A stretch of DNA of 64,000 bases from Actinoallomurus bryophytorum (GCF_006716425.1 NZ_VFOZ01000001.1:1054001-1118000), one strand, 5' to 3'; counted from the first letter of the stretch, positions 1-10,020 are shown. Numbers and translations: made by a program. The notes: generated by a model not told the origin, from the sequence alone.

Positions 1-188
1 CCCCCGAAGTGCCCTTTAGCGTCGCCCGTATTGGACTGGAATAGCGGCATGCGTCCGAGCGCTGTGTCGTGAGGTGGCCGTTCCTGGATGTAGAGAACGC
101 ATGGCCTTGCATCGGTGACGGTCACGGACGAGTAGCCTTGTCTCGATTACAGATCCACCTGCGAGCGCGGAAGAGGGCGATCTCCGCC

Positions 189-3100
189 GTGTCGACTCAG
201 TCGTCGCGATCCTCTGCCGACCTGAGCACTCCCGACTTCGGTCCGAATGAGTGGTTGGTCGACGAGCTTTACCAAAAATATCTAGAAGACCCCAACTCAG
301 TCGATCGAGCCTGGTGGAACTTCTTCGCGGACTATCAGCCGGACCGCCCGGCGAAGGCGGACGGTGCGGCCGCGGCCTCTCCTGCACCGCAGACCGCCCC
401 GGCGGCTCCCGCGCCCCAGCAGAAGCCCGCGGCCGAGCCGACGGCCAAGCCCGCCGGGCCCGCGGCCCAGAAGGCCGCCGAGAAGCCGGCGAAGAAGGCG
501 GCCCCCACGCCTCAGGTCCCGAGCGGCGCCGAAGAGGTACGCCTGCGCGGCGTCGCCGCCCGCACGGTGACCAACATGGAGTCCAGCCTCACGGTTCCCA
601 CCGCGACGAGCGTGCGCGCGGTGCCGGCCAAGCTCTTGATCGACAACCGCATCGTCATCAACAACCACCTCAAGCGCGGGCGCGGTGGCAAGGTCTCCTT
701 CACCCACCTCATCGGCTACGCCCTCGTCCGCGCGCTGCAGGCGATGCCGGAGATGAACGCCTCCTACACCGAGGTGGACGGCAAGCCCACGCTGGTCCGG
801 CCCGAGCACGTCAACTTCGGCCTGGCGATCGACCTGAAGAAGGACGACGGCCAGCGACAGCTCGTCGTGCCCAACATCAAGAGCGCCGAGGCCCTCGACT
901 TCCGCCAGTTCTGGGCGGCCTACGAAGAGGTCGTCCGCAAGGCGCGGGGCAACAAGCTCACGATCGACGACTACGCCGGCACCACGATCAGCCTGACCAA
1001 CCCGGGCACCATCGGCACCGTCCACTCGGTGCCGCGGCTCATGCCCGGCCAGGGCACGATCATCGGCGTGGGCGCGATGGAGTACCCCGCCGAGTACGCC
1101 GGCACGTCCTCCGAGGCACTGGCCCGGCTCGGCATCAGCAAGGTCATGACGCTGACGTCGACCTATGACCACCGCATCATCCAGGGCGCCCAGTCGGGCG
1201 ACTTCCTGCGCCGCGTCCACCAGTTGCTGCTGGGCGAGGACGAGTTCTACGACGAGATCTTCGAGGCGCTGCGGATCCCGTACGAGCCGGTGCGCTGGGT
1301 CCAGGACATCAGCACCAGCCACGAGGACGACGTCGCCAAGGTCGCCCGGGTGCACGAGCTGATCCACGCCTACCGCGTGCGCGGCCACCTCATGGCCGAC
1401 ACCGACCCGCTGGAGTACACCCAGCGCCGCCACCCCGACCTGGACGTGCTCAAGCACGGTCTCACCCTGTGGGACCTGGAGCGGGAGTTCGCCACCGGCG
1501 GGTTCGGCGGCAAGCCGACCATGAAGCTCCGTGACATCCTCGGCGTGCTGCGCAACTCCTACTGCCGCACCGTCGGCATCGAGTACATGCACATCCAGGA
1601 CCCCAAGGAGCGCGCCTGGATCCAGGAACGCGTCGAGGTGCCGCCGGGCAAGCCGGACCCCGAGGAGCAGAAGCACATCCTCGGCCGGCTCAACACCGCC
1701 GAGGCGTTCGAGACGTTCCTGCAGACCAAGTTCGTGGGGCAGAAGCGCTTCTCGCTCGAGGGCGGCGAGTCGCTGATCCCGCTGCTCGACGCGGTGATCA
1801 CCTCCGCGGCGCAGTCGCACCTGGACGAGGTCGTCATCGGCATGGCCCACCGCGGCCGGCTCAACGTCCTGGCCAACATCGTGGGCAAGTCCTACGGCCA
1901 GATCTTCGGTGAGTTCGAGGGCAACCTCGACCCCCGCAGCGCGCAGGGCTCCGGCGACGTCAAGTACCACCTGGGCGCCGACGGCGACTTCGTGGCCCGC
2001 GACGGCTCCAAGATCCGGACCTCGCTGGTGGCCAACCCGAGCCACCTGGAGACCGTCGACCCGGTCGCCGAGGGCGTCGTGCGCGCCAAACAGGACATCC
2101 TCGACGTCGGCGAGGGCGGGTTCACCGTCATGCCGGTCCTCATCCACGGCGACGCGGCCTTCGCCGGCCAGGGTGTCGTGGCCGAGACGCTCAACCTCTC
2201 GCAGCTGCGCGGCTACCGCACCGGTGGCTCGATCCACGTCGTGGTCAACAACCAGGTCGGTTTCACGACCGCGCCCGAATACTCCCGCTCCAGCGTCTAC
2301 GCCACCGACGTGGCCCGGATGATCCAGGCGCCGATCTTCCACGTCAACGGCGACGACCCCGAGCAGTGCGCGCGGGTCGCCCAGCTGGCCTTCGAATACC
2401 GGCAGGCGTTCAACAAGGACGTCGTCATCGACATGATCTGCTATCGGCGACGCGGGCACAACGAGTCCGACAACCCGTCGTTCACGCAGCCGCTGATGTA
2501 CGACCTCATCGACGCCAAGCGCTCGGTACGCAAGCTCTACACCGAGGCGCTGATCGGCCGCGGCGACATCAGCGTAGAAGAGGCCGAGCAGGCACTGCGC
2601 GACTACCAGGAGCAGCTCGAGCGGGCGTTCAGCGAGACCCGTGAGGCGATCAACCAGCCGCCGCAGGACAGCTTCACCAAGCCGGACACCGAACGCATCC
2701 CCGTCGACCATGCGAGCGTGCCCTCGGCCATCTCCGAGGAGACGGTGAAGCGCATCCTCGACACCCAGGTCAACCCGCCGGAGGGCTTCACCCCGCACCC
2801 GCGCGTGCAGCCGCTGCTGCAGAAGCGCGCGCAGATGGTCGAGGACGACGCGATCGACTGGGCGACCGGTGAGATGTTCGCCCTCGGCGGGCTGCTCATC
2901 GACGGCCGTCCGGTGCGCCTCGTCGGCCAGGACACGCGCCGTGGCACCTTCGGCCAGCGGCACGCCGTGCTGTTCGACCGCAAGACCGGCGAGGAGTACA
3001 CCCCACTCAAGCAGTTCGGCCAGGGCACCTCGAAGTTCTACGTGCACGACTCGCTCCTGAGCGAGTACGCCGCGATGGGCTTCGAGTACGGCTACTCCAT

Positions 3101-3875
3101 GACCCGGCCGGACGCGCTGGTCTGCTGGGAGGCCCAGTTCGGCGACTTCGCCAACGGCGCCCAGTCGATCATGGACGAGTACGTCTCGTCGGGCGAGCAG
3201 AAGTGGGGGCAGCACTCCTCCGTCGTGTTGCTGCTGCCGCACGGCCACGAGGGCCAGGGGCCGGACCACACCTCCGCGCGCATCGAGCGCTACCTGCAGG
3301 ACTGCGCGCAGGACAACATGACGGTGGCCCAGCCGACCACCCCGGCGAACTACTTCCACCTGCTGCGCTGGCAGGCACTGTCGCCGCGGGAAAAGCCGCT
3401 GATCGTCTTCACGCCGAAGTCGATGCTGCGGCTCAAGGCGGCGACGTCGGCCATCTCGGAGTTCACCTCGGGGACCTTCCTGCCGGTGATCGGCGACACG
3501 GTGGAGCCCGGAGACGTACGCCGGGTCGTGTTCACCACCGGCAAGCTCTACTACGACCTGGACAAGGCTCGCGCGAAGTCCGGCGACACCTCGACGGCGC
3601 TCGTACGCGTCGAGCGGCTCTATCCGCTCCCGGTCGACGAGATCAAGGCCGAGCTCGCGAAGTACTCCTCCGACGCCGAGCTCATCTGGGCACAGGAAGA
3701 GCCCGCCAACATGGGTGCGTGGCCCTTCATGGCGCTCAAGCTGCCGCCCCACCTCGAGGGCCGCGAGCTGAAGCGGGTCTCCCGCAAGGCCAGCTCGTCC
3801 CCGGCGGTGGGTTCGGCCAAGATACACACGGCCGAGCAGCAGGGTCTGGTCGCCGCCATCTTCGGCGAGGACTGA
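189..3875 (+). CDS. sucA: 2-oxoglutarate dehydrogenase E1 / multifunctional Kgd
   Basis: Central TCA-cycle enzyme that decarboxylates 2-oxoglutarate with thiamine diphosphate. It is the actinobacterial fused type: an N-terminal E1 segment ([15 protein letters not shown]), an Ala/Pro/Lys-rich linker at about residues 60-110, an E2-like acyltransferase domain ([15 protein letters not shown] near residue 330) and the large E1 catalytic part with the ThDP-binding stretch [11 protein letters not shown] place the start at the GTG at 189 (1228 aa), because the reading frame upstream to 69 encodes nothing family-like and 1228 aa is close to the mycobacterial Kgd (about 1230 aa). An AGGG lies about 12 bases upstream. 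The gene stands alone and is followed by a strong hairpin terminator. Confidence 0.97.
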   Translation: MSTQSSRSSADLSTPDFGPNEWLVDELYQKYLEDPNSVDRAWWNFFADYQPDRPAKADGAAAASPAPQTAPAAPAPQQKPAAEPTAKPAGPAAQKAAEKPAKKAAPTPQVPSGAEEVRLRGVAARTVTNMESSLTVPTATSVRAVPAKLLIDNRIVINNHLKRGRGGKVSFTHLIGYALVRALQAMPEMNASYTEVDGKPTLVRPEHVNFGLAIDLKKDDGQRQLVVPNIKSAEALDFRQFWAAYEEVVRKARGNKLTIDDYAGTTISLTNPGTIGTVHSVPRLMPGQGTIIGVGAMEYPAEYAGTSSEALARLGISKVMTLTSTYDHRIIQGAQSGDFLRRVHQLLLGEDEFYDEIFEALRIPYEPVRWVQDISTSHEDDVAKVARVHELIHAYRVRGHLMADTDPLEYTQRRHPDLDVLKHGLTLWDLEREFATGGFGGKPTMKLRDILGVLRNSYCRTVGIEYMHIQDPKERAWIQERVEVPPGKPDPEEQKHILGRLNTAEAFETFLQTKFVGQKRFSLEGGESLIPLLDAVITSAAQSHLDEVVIGMAHRGRLNVLANIVGKSYGQIFGEFEGNLDPRSAQGSGDVKYHLGADGDFVARDGSKIRTSLVANPSHLETVDPVAEGVVRAKQDILDVGEGGFTVMPVLIHGDAAFAGQGVVAETLNLSQLRGYRTGGSIHVVVNNQVGFTTAPEYSRSSVYATDVARMIQAPIFHVNGDDPEQCARVAQLAFEYRQAFNKDVVIDMICYRRRGHNESDNPSFTQPLMYDLIDAKRSVRKLYTEALIGRGDISVEEAEQALRDYQEQLERAFSETREAINQPPQDSFTKPDTERIPVDHASVPSAISEETVKRILDTQVNPPEGFTPHPRVQPLLQKRAQMVEDDAIDWATGEMFALGGLLIDGRPVRLVGQDTRRGTFGQRHAVLFDRKTGEEYTPLKQFGQGTSKFYVHDSLLSEYAAMGFEYGYSMTRPDALVCWEAQFGDFANGAQSIMDEYVSSGEQKWGQHSSVVLLLPHGHEGQGPDHTSARIERYLQDCAQDNMTVAQPTTPANYFHLLRWQALSPREKPLIVFTPKSMLRLKAATSAISEFTSGTFLPVIGDTVEPGDVRRVVFTTGKLYYDLDKARAKSGDTSTALVRVERLYPLPVDEIKAELAKYSSDAELIWAQEEPANMGAWPFMALKLPPHLEGRELKRVSRKASSSPAVGSAKIHTAEQQGLVAAIFGED

Positions 3876-3886
3876 TCCTTCGGGTC

Positions 3887-3911
3887 GCCCCGCACGCCTG
3901 GCGTGCGGGGC
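3887..3911 (+). terminator. hairpin terminator after sucA
   Basis: A perfect 11-bp inverted repeat (arm GCCCCGCACGC, loop CTG) begins 11 bases after the sucA stop. There is no T-tract, as is common in high-GC actinomycetes. Confidence 0.7.
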
Positions 3912-3980
3912 ACCGGGGTACCCGGCGGCCGGCCGATGCCGCCGCCGGTTCAGCCAGCGAACAGTTGCGGACATAGACGC

Positions 3981-4160
3981 ATGTACTTCACCGATCGAGG
4001 TATCGAGGAGCTCGCCGAACGCCGTGGCGAGGAGGAGGTCTCCCTTGCCTGGGTGGCCGACCGCCTCAGGGAGTTCGTCGATCTGAACCCCGAGTTCGAG
4101 ACGCCGGTCGAACGCCTCGCCACCTGGCTGGCGAGGCTGGCCGACGAGGACGACGACTGA
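3981..4160 (+). CDS. DUF6104 family small acidic protein
   Basis: 59-residue protein starting MYFTDRGIEELAERRGEEE and ending with an acidic tail (DEDDD). This matches the short conserved actinomycete family that I know as DUF6104, of unknown function. The ATG at 3981 is chosen because the conserved family sequence begins exactly there; the open frame upstream (from 3903) runs through the sucA terminator. It is mainly helical and charged and has no membrane segment. It is transcribed separately from sucA. Confidence 0.8.
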   Translation: MYFTDRGIEELAERRGEEEVSLAWVADRLREFVDLNPEFETPVERLATWLARLADEDDD

Positions 4161-4190
4161 GCCGGCCCGGTACGGGCAGCCGAACCCAGA

Positions 4191-4231
4191 CGCGATACAT
4201 CTTGACTTTCCTCAAACGCGACATATCTTGA
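4191..4231. promoter_or_regulatory. direct-repeat operator candidate upstream of DUF4097-padR
   Basis: Two near-identical 15-base direct repeats, CGCGATACATCTTGA (4191-4205) and CGCGACATATCTTGA (4217-4231), lie 26 bases apart and about 35-75 bases before the DUF4097 start. They are AT-rich islands in a GC-rich genome. A related motif occurs at 43177-43194. Inference: binding sites for the PadR regulator encoded in this operon. Confidence 0.55.
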
Positions 4232-4264
4232 TAGAAGAGCGTTTCTGACGGAAGGGACTCGCAC

Positions 4265-5092
4265 ATGGCGCGCTGGACGGTCGATGAGCCGACGAAGATC
4301 GATTTCGACGGCGTGGTCGCGCTCAAGGCGAACATCGTGGCGGGCACGGTCTCGGTACTCCCGACCGGCGACCGCCCCACCCTGCACGTGAGCGAGATCT
4401 CCGGGCATCCACTCGAGGTCGTACACGAGGCGGGCATGCTGAGCCTCACCCAGAAGCGCAGCGGCATGGAGGGCGTCCTCAAGTGGTTGCAGAACACCAA
4501 GGGGCGCACCACGATCACGGTGACGGTGCCCGAGGACTGCCCGGTCACCCTCAACCTCGTCACCGCGAACGCGATCGTCACCGGGATGTCCGGGCGCGTC
4601 TCGGTCCGGACGGCCTCCGGTGACGTCACCTTCGACGGCGTGACCGGGACGATCGACGCCAACACGGCGACCGGCGCGATCGAGGGCCAGGGGGTCGGCG
4701 GCTCGGTGACCTTCAACTCCGTCTCCGGCGACCTCGCTCTGGCCGGCGGCGCCGTCGACCGGCTGAACGCCCACTCCGTCAGCGGCCGGATCACCACCGA
4801 CGTCGACCTCCGTGCCGCCGCCCGCGTACAGGTCAGGACCGTCTCGGGCGAGGTGACCATGCGCCTGCCGAAGTCGACGTCGGCCAAGGTCACGCTGAGT
4901 TCGATGGGCGGGCGGATCGACGCCGCGTTCGACGGGCTCGGCCGCGAGGAACGCGGCGTACCCAAGAGCGTCACCGGTACGCTCGGCGACGGCACGGCGT
5001 CACTGACCGTCAACTCCGTCTCCGGCGCCGTAACGCTCCTGAGCCGTCCCGATCCGGAAGCACTGAAGCGAGAAGGTGACCACGACCGATGA
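4265..5092 (+). CDS. DUF4097 family beta-strand repeat protein
   Basis: 275 residues with repeated short beta-strand units of the type SVRTASGDVTF and SVSGDLALAGG, the signature of the DUF4097 (adhesin-like beta-helix) family. There is no signal peptide or membrane segment, so it is probably cytosolic. The ATG at 4265 has a GGAAGGGA Shine-Dalgarno. It overlaps the following padR gene by 4 bases (ATGA), so the two are translationally coupled. DUF4097-PadR pairs are common in actinomycetes and usually linked to envelope stress, but the molecular role is not known. Confidence 0.85.
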   Translation: MARWTVDEPTKIDFDGVVALKANIVAGTVSVLPTGDRPTLHVSEISGHPLEVVHEAGMLSLTQKRSGMEGVLKWLQNTKGRTTITVTVPEDCPVTLNLVTANAIVTGMSGRVSVRTASGDVTFDGVTGTIDANTATGAIEGQGVGGSVTFNSVSGDLALAGGAVDRLNAHSVSGRITTDVDLRAAARVQVRTVSGEVTMRLPKSTSAKVTLSSMGGRIDAAFDGLGREERGVPKSVTGTLGDGTASLTVNSVSGAVTLLSRPDPEALKREGDHDR

Positions 5093-5823
5093 GTCCCGTG
5101 TTCGGCCACGGCCGGCTGAGGCTGTACCTGCTGAAGCTGCTCGAAGAGAGCCCACGGCACGGCTATGAGGTCATCCGGCTGCTCCAGGATCGCTTCCTCG
5201 GCGTCTACTCCCCCTCCCCGGGCACCATCTACCCGCGGCTGGCGAGGCTGGAGGAAGAAGGGCTCGTCACCCACGAGGTGGTCAAGGGCAAGAAGGTCTA
5301 CCGGCTGACCGACGCGGGCCGCGCCGAGCTGGAGCGGCGCATGGACGAACTGGCCGAGCTGGAGGACGAGCTGACCGAGTCCGTACGCGACATCGCCCGC
5401 GAGGTCCAGGAGGACGTGCGCGACACCGTACGGTCACTGCGCGAGGAGCTGACCCACGCCGCGCGCGAGATGCGCAAGCAGGGCCCGGTGGGCGCGACGC
5501 AGAACCTCAAGGACACCACTCAGCGCCAGAAGGAAGAGTGGCGGCGCCAGAAGGATTACTGGAAGGACCAGAAGCGCGTCTGGAAGGAAGAGTGGCGCCA
5601 CACCTGGGAGGACGCCTGGGCGACCGCCACGGGTTCGCAGGACGAGGCCACGCGCGTCAAGCTCGACCGCGTGCTGCGCAGGTTCGTCGAGGAGATACGC
5701 GAGGCTTCGCAGGACGGCCTGGACACCGAGCAGCTCACGCGCACGCGTGAGCTGCTCACCGAGACGTCCAAGCGCATCCGGTCGGAGATCCTGCACTCCG
5801 ACGACCGGCCGTCAGAGCAGTAG
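5089..5823 (+). CDS. PadR family transcriptional regulator with Trp-heptad coiled coil
   Basis: 244 residues. Residues 1-80 form the PadR winged helix (LLKLLEESPRHGYEVIRLL, then SPGTIYPRLARLEEEGLV). The rest is an unusually long charged helix. In it W151, W158, W165, W169, W173 and W177 recur every seven and then every four residues, suggesting a coiled coil or surface-binding helix. PadR proteins generally repress their own operon; the direct repeats at 4191-4231 are the obvious operator candidates. It overlaps the DUF4097 gene by 4 bases and ends 8 bases from the convergent dehydrogenase gene. Confidence 0.9.
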   Translation: MSPVFGHGRLRLYLLKLLEESPRHGYEVIRLLQDRFLGVYSPSPGTIYPRLARLEEEGLVTHEVVKGKKVYRLTDAGRAELERRMDELAELEDELTESVRDIAREVQEDVRDTVRSLREELTHAAREMRKQGPVGATQNLKDTTQRQKEEWRRQKDYWKDQKRVWKEEWRHTWEDAWATATGSQDEATRVKLDRVLRRFVEEIREASQDGLDTEQLTRTRELLTETSKRIRSEILHSDDRPSEQ

Positions 5824-5831
5824 CACCACGG

Positions 5832-6800
5832 TCACGGCGTAAAGACGATCTTTCCGAAGATCTTGCCATCGGCCATGGCCGCGAAGCCGTCACGCGCCTG
5901 CTCCAGCGGGAGGACCCGGTCGACCAGCGGGCGCACGCCGGTGACGTCGAGGAACCGCGCGAGCCGTACGAGCTGGTCGCGCGTGCCCATGGACGACCCG
6001 ACGACCGACAGTTGCAGGAAGAAGACGCGGTTCAGCTCGGCGGGCGGGACCTCGCCGCTGGTGGCACCGGAGACGACGATCCGGCCGCCGGGCCGGAGCG
6101 ACTTGAGCGAGTGGCTCCACGTGGCCTCGCCGACGGTCTCGAGGACGGCGTCCACCCGCTCGGGCAGCCGCGCGCCGGACTCGAAGGCCTGGTCGGCACC
6201 GAGGTCGAGCGCACGCTTGCGCTTGTCGGCGCTGCGGCTGGTCGCCCAGACGCGATAGCCGGCGGCCGAACCCAGCGCGATGGCGGCCGTCGCGACCCCG
6301 CCGCCGGCACCCTGGACGAGGACGGTGGCGCCCGGCTGGAGGCCGGCCTTGTCGAAGAGCATGCGGTACGCGGTCAGCCAGGCGGTCGGCAGGCAGGCGG
6401 CCTCTTCGAACGACAGCGAGGCGGGCTTGGGCACGAGGTTGCGACGGGGAACCGCGACCTTCTGCGCGAACGTGCCGTCGTGGACCTCCGAGAGCAGCGA
6501 ACGCTTCGGGTCGAGCGTCTCGTCGCCCCCGCCGCGCTCCAGGTCGCCGATGACGGAATGGACGATCACTTCGTTACCGTCCTCGTCGATCCCGGCCGCG
6601 TCACCGCCCAGGATGATCGGAAGCCGGTCCTCACGTATCCCGACGCCGCGGAGGGTCCAGACGTCGTGGTGGTTGAGCGCGGCGGCCTTGACGGTCACGG
6701 TCGTCCAGCCCTCGGGAACCGTGGGGTCGGGACGCTCCCCGAGCTCCATCCCGTCGAGCGGATTGTCGGCATCGATGCGTGCTGCGGTGACGGCGAACAT
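5832..6800 (-). CDS. zinc-binding dehydrogenase / quinone reductase family (MDR)
   Basis: 322-residue medium-chain dehydrogenase/reductase. It has the GroES-like N-terminal fold (VKAAALNHHDVWTLRG) and a nucleotide-binding Rossmann motif (VLVQGAGGGVATAAIALG). NADPH-dependent reduction of a quinone or enal is the likely chemistry; the substrate cannot be read from sequence. I use the ATG at 6800 (MFAVTAARID), the start seen in related actinomycete proteins; an in-frame GTG three codons upstream (6809) is possible. No clear Shine-Dalgarno is visible. Convergent with padR. Confidence 0.85.
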   Translation of the reverse strand: MFAVTAARIDADNPLDGMELGERPDPTVPEGWTTVTVKAAALNHHDVWTLRGVGIREDRLPIILGGDAAGIDEDGNEVIVHSVIGDLERGGGDETLDPKRSLLSEVHDGTFAQKVAVPRRNLVPKPASLSFEEAACLPTAWLTAYRMLFDKAGLQPGATVLVQGAGGGVATAAIALGSAAGYRVWATSRSADKRKRALDLGADQAFESGARLPERVDAVLETVGEATWSHSLKSLRPGGRIVVSGATSGEVPPAELNRVFFLQLSVVGSSMGTRDQLVRLARFLDVTGVRPLVDRVLPLEQARDGFAAMADGKIFGKIVFTP

Positions 6801-6843
6801 GAACGGCACTGTAGTCAGAAAGCCCGCCCGCCCGCTCCCCCGC

Positions 6844-7272
6844 CTACCCGAGTGGGCGTCGCCACCGCAATCCGGGAAAGCGGCCGAAGTCGCGATCGGT
6901 GCTGATGAACTCGCATCGGTGCTCGATGGCCAGTGCCGCGAGGTAGGCGTCCGGGACGAGCTTGCCTTTCGCGTCGGCCTGCCGGCAGAGGTCGTTGAAG
7001 ATCGACCAGTGCCGGCCGCCCGGATTGATCACCACGGCGTGTTCCTGGTTGCGGATGCCGTCCGCGAACAGCAACGCCTCCTCGAGCTTTGTGGGGTTCT
7101 TGTAGATCCGACGGTCGGTGACGATCCTGAGATAGCCGTTGATGACGAAGTCAGAGACCGCATACGGCTCATCTCCCCCGACCACACCCAGGACCCATCG
7201 TCGGTAGTCCTCGTGCCGAACCGCATCGAGCCGGTTCGCGTAGATCAGGACATTGACGTCAAGAAGCAGCAT
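6844..7272 (-). CDS. vapC: PIN-domain toxin, VapC type
   Basis: 142-residue PIN-domain ribonuclease, the toxin of a VapBC pair. Acidic metal-binding residues are visible at D5 (LLLDVNVLIY), D108 (VPDAYLAALAIE) and D126/D128 (ISTDRDFGRF). The middle motif VINGYLRIVT matches the subfamily in which a glycine replaces the usual glutamate there. VapC toxins cleave tRNA or rRNA; the target of this one is unknown. Its start overlaps the antitoxin gene by 14 bases, so the two are co-translated. Confidence 0.9.
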   Translation of the reverse strand: MLLLDVNVLIYANRLDAVRHEDYRRWVLGVVGGDEPYAVSDFVINGYLRIVTDRRIYKNPTKLEEALLFADGIRNQEHAVVINPGGRHWSIFNDLCRQADAKGKLVPDAYLAALAIEHRCEFISTDRDFGRFPGLRWRRPLG

Positions 7273-7543
7273 CGCCTCGGTCCTGCTCCCTCATGTAGTC
7301 CTGCACGACCACCTCATAGGCGATCTCCTTGATGTCCGTATCCGGAGCCCAGCCGGGCTGGAGTCCTCCACCTCCGGACACGGGGAGATCGACGTGCGGG
7401 CGCTCGCCGCTCTCCCGTGTGCGTCTGAGCAGTTGGTACAAGGCGTCCTCCACTACCGAGTTGAGGCTGCGGCCGTGCTTGGCCGCGAACGCCTTGGCGT
7501 CCGCCAGGAGCTCGTCGTCGATCCGCACTGTGGTCCTCCGCAT
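7259..7543 (-). CDS. vapB: ribbon-helix-helix antitoxin, VapB type
   Basis: 94 residues starting MRRTTVRIDDELLADAKAFA, a ribbon-helix-helix DNA-binding N terminus. The tail contains the sequence expected to wrap the toxin (IAYEVVVQDYMREQD). I choose the ATG at 7543, where the RHH strand begins, rather than the upstream GTG at 7579. It lies upstream of and overlaps vapC, the usual antitoxin-first order. The complex is expected to repress its own promoter. Confidence 0.88.
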   Translation of the reverse strand: MRRTTVRIDDELLADAKAFAAKHGRSLNSVVEDALYQLLRRTRESGERPHVDLPVSGGGGLQPGWAPDTDIKEIAYEVVVQDYMREQDRGDAAS

Positions 7544-7604
7544 GCCTTCAGTGTCAGCAGCGTGACATAAAAATGTCAATGATCACAAGCGGTCATCGAA
7601 CGAA

Positions 7605-7640
7605 CACGGCCCGTACTCTCGAACGAGAGTACGGGCCGTG
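7605..7640 (-). terminator. hairpin terminator after malic enzyme
   Basis: A perfect 17-bp inverted repeat with a 2-base centre (arm CACGGCCCGTACTCTCG) starts 14 bases beyond the malic enzyme stop on the minus strand. It separates that gene from vapBC, which reads in the same direction. Confidence 0.8.
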
Positions 7641-7653
7641 TCGGACGTTCGGC

Positions 7654-8844
7654 TCAGATGCGGGCGACGCCCTCCTTGCGAGCCTGGTCGGCCACGGCCT
7701 TGGTCACGGCCGGGGCGACGCGCTCGTCGAACGGGCTCGGGATGACGTAGTCCTCCGACAGCTCGTCGCCCACCACGCCGGCGAGCGCCGTGGCGGCGGC
7801 GAGCTTCATGCCCTCGGTGATCGAGTGGGCCCGTACGTCCAGGGCGCCACGGAAGACCCCGGGGAAGGCCAGCACGTTGTTGATCTGGTTGGGGTAGTCA
7901 CTGCGGCCGGTCGCGACCACGCGGGCATGCCGCCGCGCGACATCCGGCTGGATCTCCGGGTCGGGGTTGGACAGCGCGAAGACGATGGCGTCGTCGGCCA
8001 TGGCGTCCACGCAGTCCTCGCGGATGGTGCCGCCCGAGAGGCCGATGAACACATCGGCGCCGACCAGGGCGTCCTCCGTCGAGCCCTTGAGCGCCGAGCG
8101 GTTGGAGTCACGTGCCAGCGCCTGCTTGACGGGGTTCAGCCCGTCACGGCCCTCGTAGATCAGGCCCTTGCTGTCGGAGATCGCGATGTCGCCGAGGCCG
8201 GCCTCCAGCAGGATGCGGGAGACGGCGACGCCCGAGGCGCCGGCTCCGGCAACGACGCCGCGCATCTCCGACAGCGGCTTGCCGATGAGGCGGGAGGCGT
8301 TGCGCAGCGCGGCGAGCACCACGATCGCGGTGCCGTGCTGGTCGTCGTGGAAGACCGGGATGTCGAGCGCGGCCCGCAGGCGGTCCTCGATCTCGAAGCA
8401 GCGCGGCGCGCTGATGTCCTCGAGGTTGATGCCGCCGAAGCTGGGGGCCAGCCGGATGACGGTCTCGACGAGGTCGTCGGCGTCGGTGCAGTCGAGGCAG
8501 ATCGGCACGGAGTCCAGGCCGCCGAACTCCTTGAAGAGCAGGGCCTTGCCCTCCATCACCGGCATCGCGGCGGCGGGGCCGATGTCGCCGAGGCCGAGTA
8601 CGGCGGTGCCGTCGGTGACCACCGCCACCACCTTGGAGACCCAGGTGTAGTCGTGGACGAGCTCCGGCTCCTCCGCGATCGCCATGCAGACGCGGGCGAC
8701 GCCCGGCGTGTAGGCGAGTGAAAGATCGTCCCGGTCGCGTACCGGAACGGTCGAGCGCACCTCGAGTTTGCCCCCTCGGTGCAGCGCGAACGCCGGATCG
8801 GCGTCGTAGTCATGATCAGTCGATCCATCAGGCTTGGCAGCCAC
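7654..8844 (-). CDS. NAD(P)-dependent malic enzyme
   Basis: 396 residues. Oxidative decarboxylation of malate to pyruvate, linking the TCA cycle with pyruvate and NAD(P)H supply. Family features include SLAYTPGVARVCMAIAEEP, the catalytic region GKALLFKEFGG, and the NAD-binding stretch VVAGAGASGVAVSRILL. It is the short bacterial type, without a phosphotransacetylase domain. I choose the GTG at 8844 (MAAKPDGSTD) because AGGGG sits five bases upstream; longer in-frame starts reach 8940. It has its own strong terminator. Confidence 0.93.
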   Translation of the reverse strand: MAAKPDGSTDHDYDADPAFALHRGGKLEVRSTVPVRDRDDLSLAYTPGVARVCMAIAEEPELVHDYTWVSKVVAVVTDGTAVLGLGDIGPAAAMPVMEGKALLFKEFGGLDSVPICLDCTDADDLVETVIRLAPSFGGINLEDISAPRCFEIEDRLRAALDIPVFHDDQHGTAIVVLAALRNASRLIGKPLSEMRGVVAGAGASGVAVSRILLEAGLGDIAISDSKGLIYEGRDGLNPVKQALARDSNRSALKGSTEDALVGADVFIGLSGGTIREDCVDAMADDAIVFALSNPDPEIQPDVARRHARVVATGRSDYPNQINNVLAFPGVFRGALDVRAHSITEGMKLAAATALAGVVGDELSEDYVIPSPFDERVAPAVTKAVADQARKEGVARI

Positions 8845-9084
8845 AGCGACCCCTGCTATTTGCGTGTATGTACGGGTAGACGACCTGGTCATCCCTGGGT
8901 CAACGGGCGACGCGGGCGTCTCTCGGTGTACGGGGGTCACCCGTTCACCGATTCAACCACATCCCCCGGCGGACTCCAGGCCGGGGACCGTACCACCCCG
9001 GAGAGAGAGGCGTACCCCGCCATTCAGGCCCGTCCGTAAAGGGTTTATGCCATTGTTGGTCCCGCTTAGCGGCCACCGTCACAG

Positions 9085-10020
9085 ATGTCGTCTAAGCCCC
9101 TCTCCGTACCCCTGAACCTCCGCCCAGAGGAGGACGCTCTGCGCCCCCGTCCCCTCGTCCGCCGCATGTGCGCGGCGACGCTCGCCGCTCTGCTCGGAAC
9201 CCCCCTCGCCGTAGCCTGCCGGGACACCGGCACGGGTGCGCTCGGCCGCATCCAGCGAGCAGGCAAGATCATCATCGCCACCGACGCCCTGTACCCGCCG
9301 AACGAGTTCAAGCAAGGTGACCGGATCGTCGGCTTCGACGTCGACCTCGGCACCGCCATCGCGCGCAAGCTCGGCGTCAAGGCGGAGTTCCAGGACGTCA
9401 GGTTCGACACGATCCTGCGGGCCCTGGAAGAGGACAAGTACGACATCAGCCTGTCCTCCTTCACCGACACCCGGGAGCGCGAGAGCAGATTCGACTTCGT
9501 CACGTACCTGTCGGCGGGCACGATGCTGATGGTCCCGCAGGGCAACCCGCGCCACCTGCGGCCCGAAGGCCTGTCCCTGTGCGGCAAGAGGATCGCGGTC
9601 GAGAAGGGCACCACGCAGGAGGAGGAGCTCTCCCGCAAGGACGTGACCAAGCCGGATGCCGGCACGCGGATCGACGCCTGCCTCAGCGGCGGCAGGCCGG
9701 CCCCGATCCGCATGTCCTACGACGACCAGGCCGCGGCCAACGAGGCCCTCCTCAGGGGCCACGCCGACGCTTCGCTCACCGACTCGCCATCGGCGATCTA
9801 CGGGGCGAAGGAGTCGAGCGGCCGCATCCAGTGCTCCGGCGAGCCCTACGCGACCGCGCTGTACGGCGTGGCGATCCCCAAACGCGAGGGCGATCTGCGC
9901 GACGCCATCTTCAAGGCGGTGAAGAGCCTGATGTCCGACGGCACCTACCGTCGGCTAACCGGACAGTGGGGGCTATCCTCGGGCGAAGTACCCGATACGC
10001 GGATCAATGCAGCGAGCTAG
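9085..10020 (+). CDS. amino-acid ABC transporter substrate-binding lipoprotein, paralog 1
   Basis: 311 residues as called. Periplasmic-binding-protein family 3 (glutamate/polar amino acid type): AGKIIIATDALYPPNEF, then GFDVDLGTAIARKLG. The hydrophobic leader ends in the lipobox LAVAC. The ATG at 9085 has no good Shine-Dalgarno. A CTG at 9139 is preceded by AGAGGAGG with ideal spacing and aligns with the GTG starts of the two paralogs downstream, so the mature gene may start there (293 aa). It is the most diverged of the three copies. First gene of a five-gene transporter locus. Confidence 0.9.
   Translation: MSSKPLSVPLNLRPEEDALRPRPLVRRMCAATLAALLGTPLAVACRDTGTGALGRIQRAGKIIIATDALYPPNEFKQGDRIVGFDVDLGTAIARKLGVKAEFQDVRFDTILRALEEDKYDISLSSFTDTRERESRFDFVTYLSAGTMLMVPQGNPRHLRPEGLSLCGKRIAVEKGTTQEEELSRKDVTKPDAGTRIDACLSGGRPAPIRMSYDDQAAANEALLRGHADASLTDSPSAIYGAKESSGRIQCSGEPYATALYGVAIPKREGDLRDAIFKAVKSLMSDGTYRRLTGQWGLSSGEVPDTRINAAS

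Noticed and set aside
38-63. SigR promoter upstream of sucA
   Set aside because: GGAAT-N18 is present, but the -10 element reads GCT instead of GTT.
297-3974. 1225-residue protein antisense to sucA
   Set aside because: A shadow of high-GC codon bias; the plus strand encodes a clear Kgd protein.
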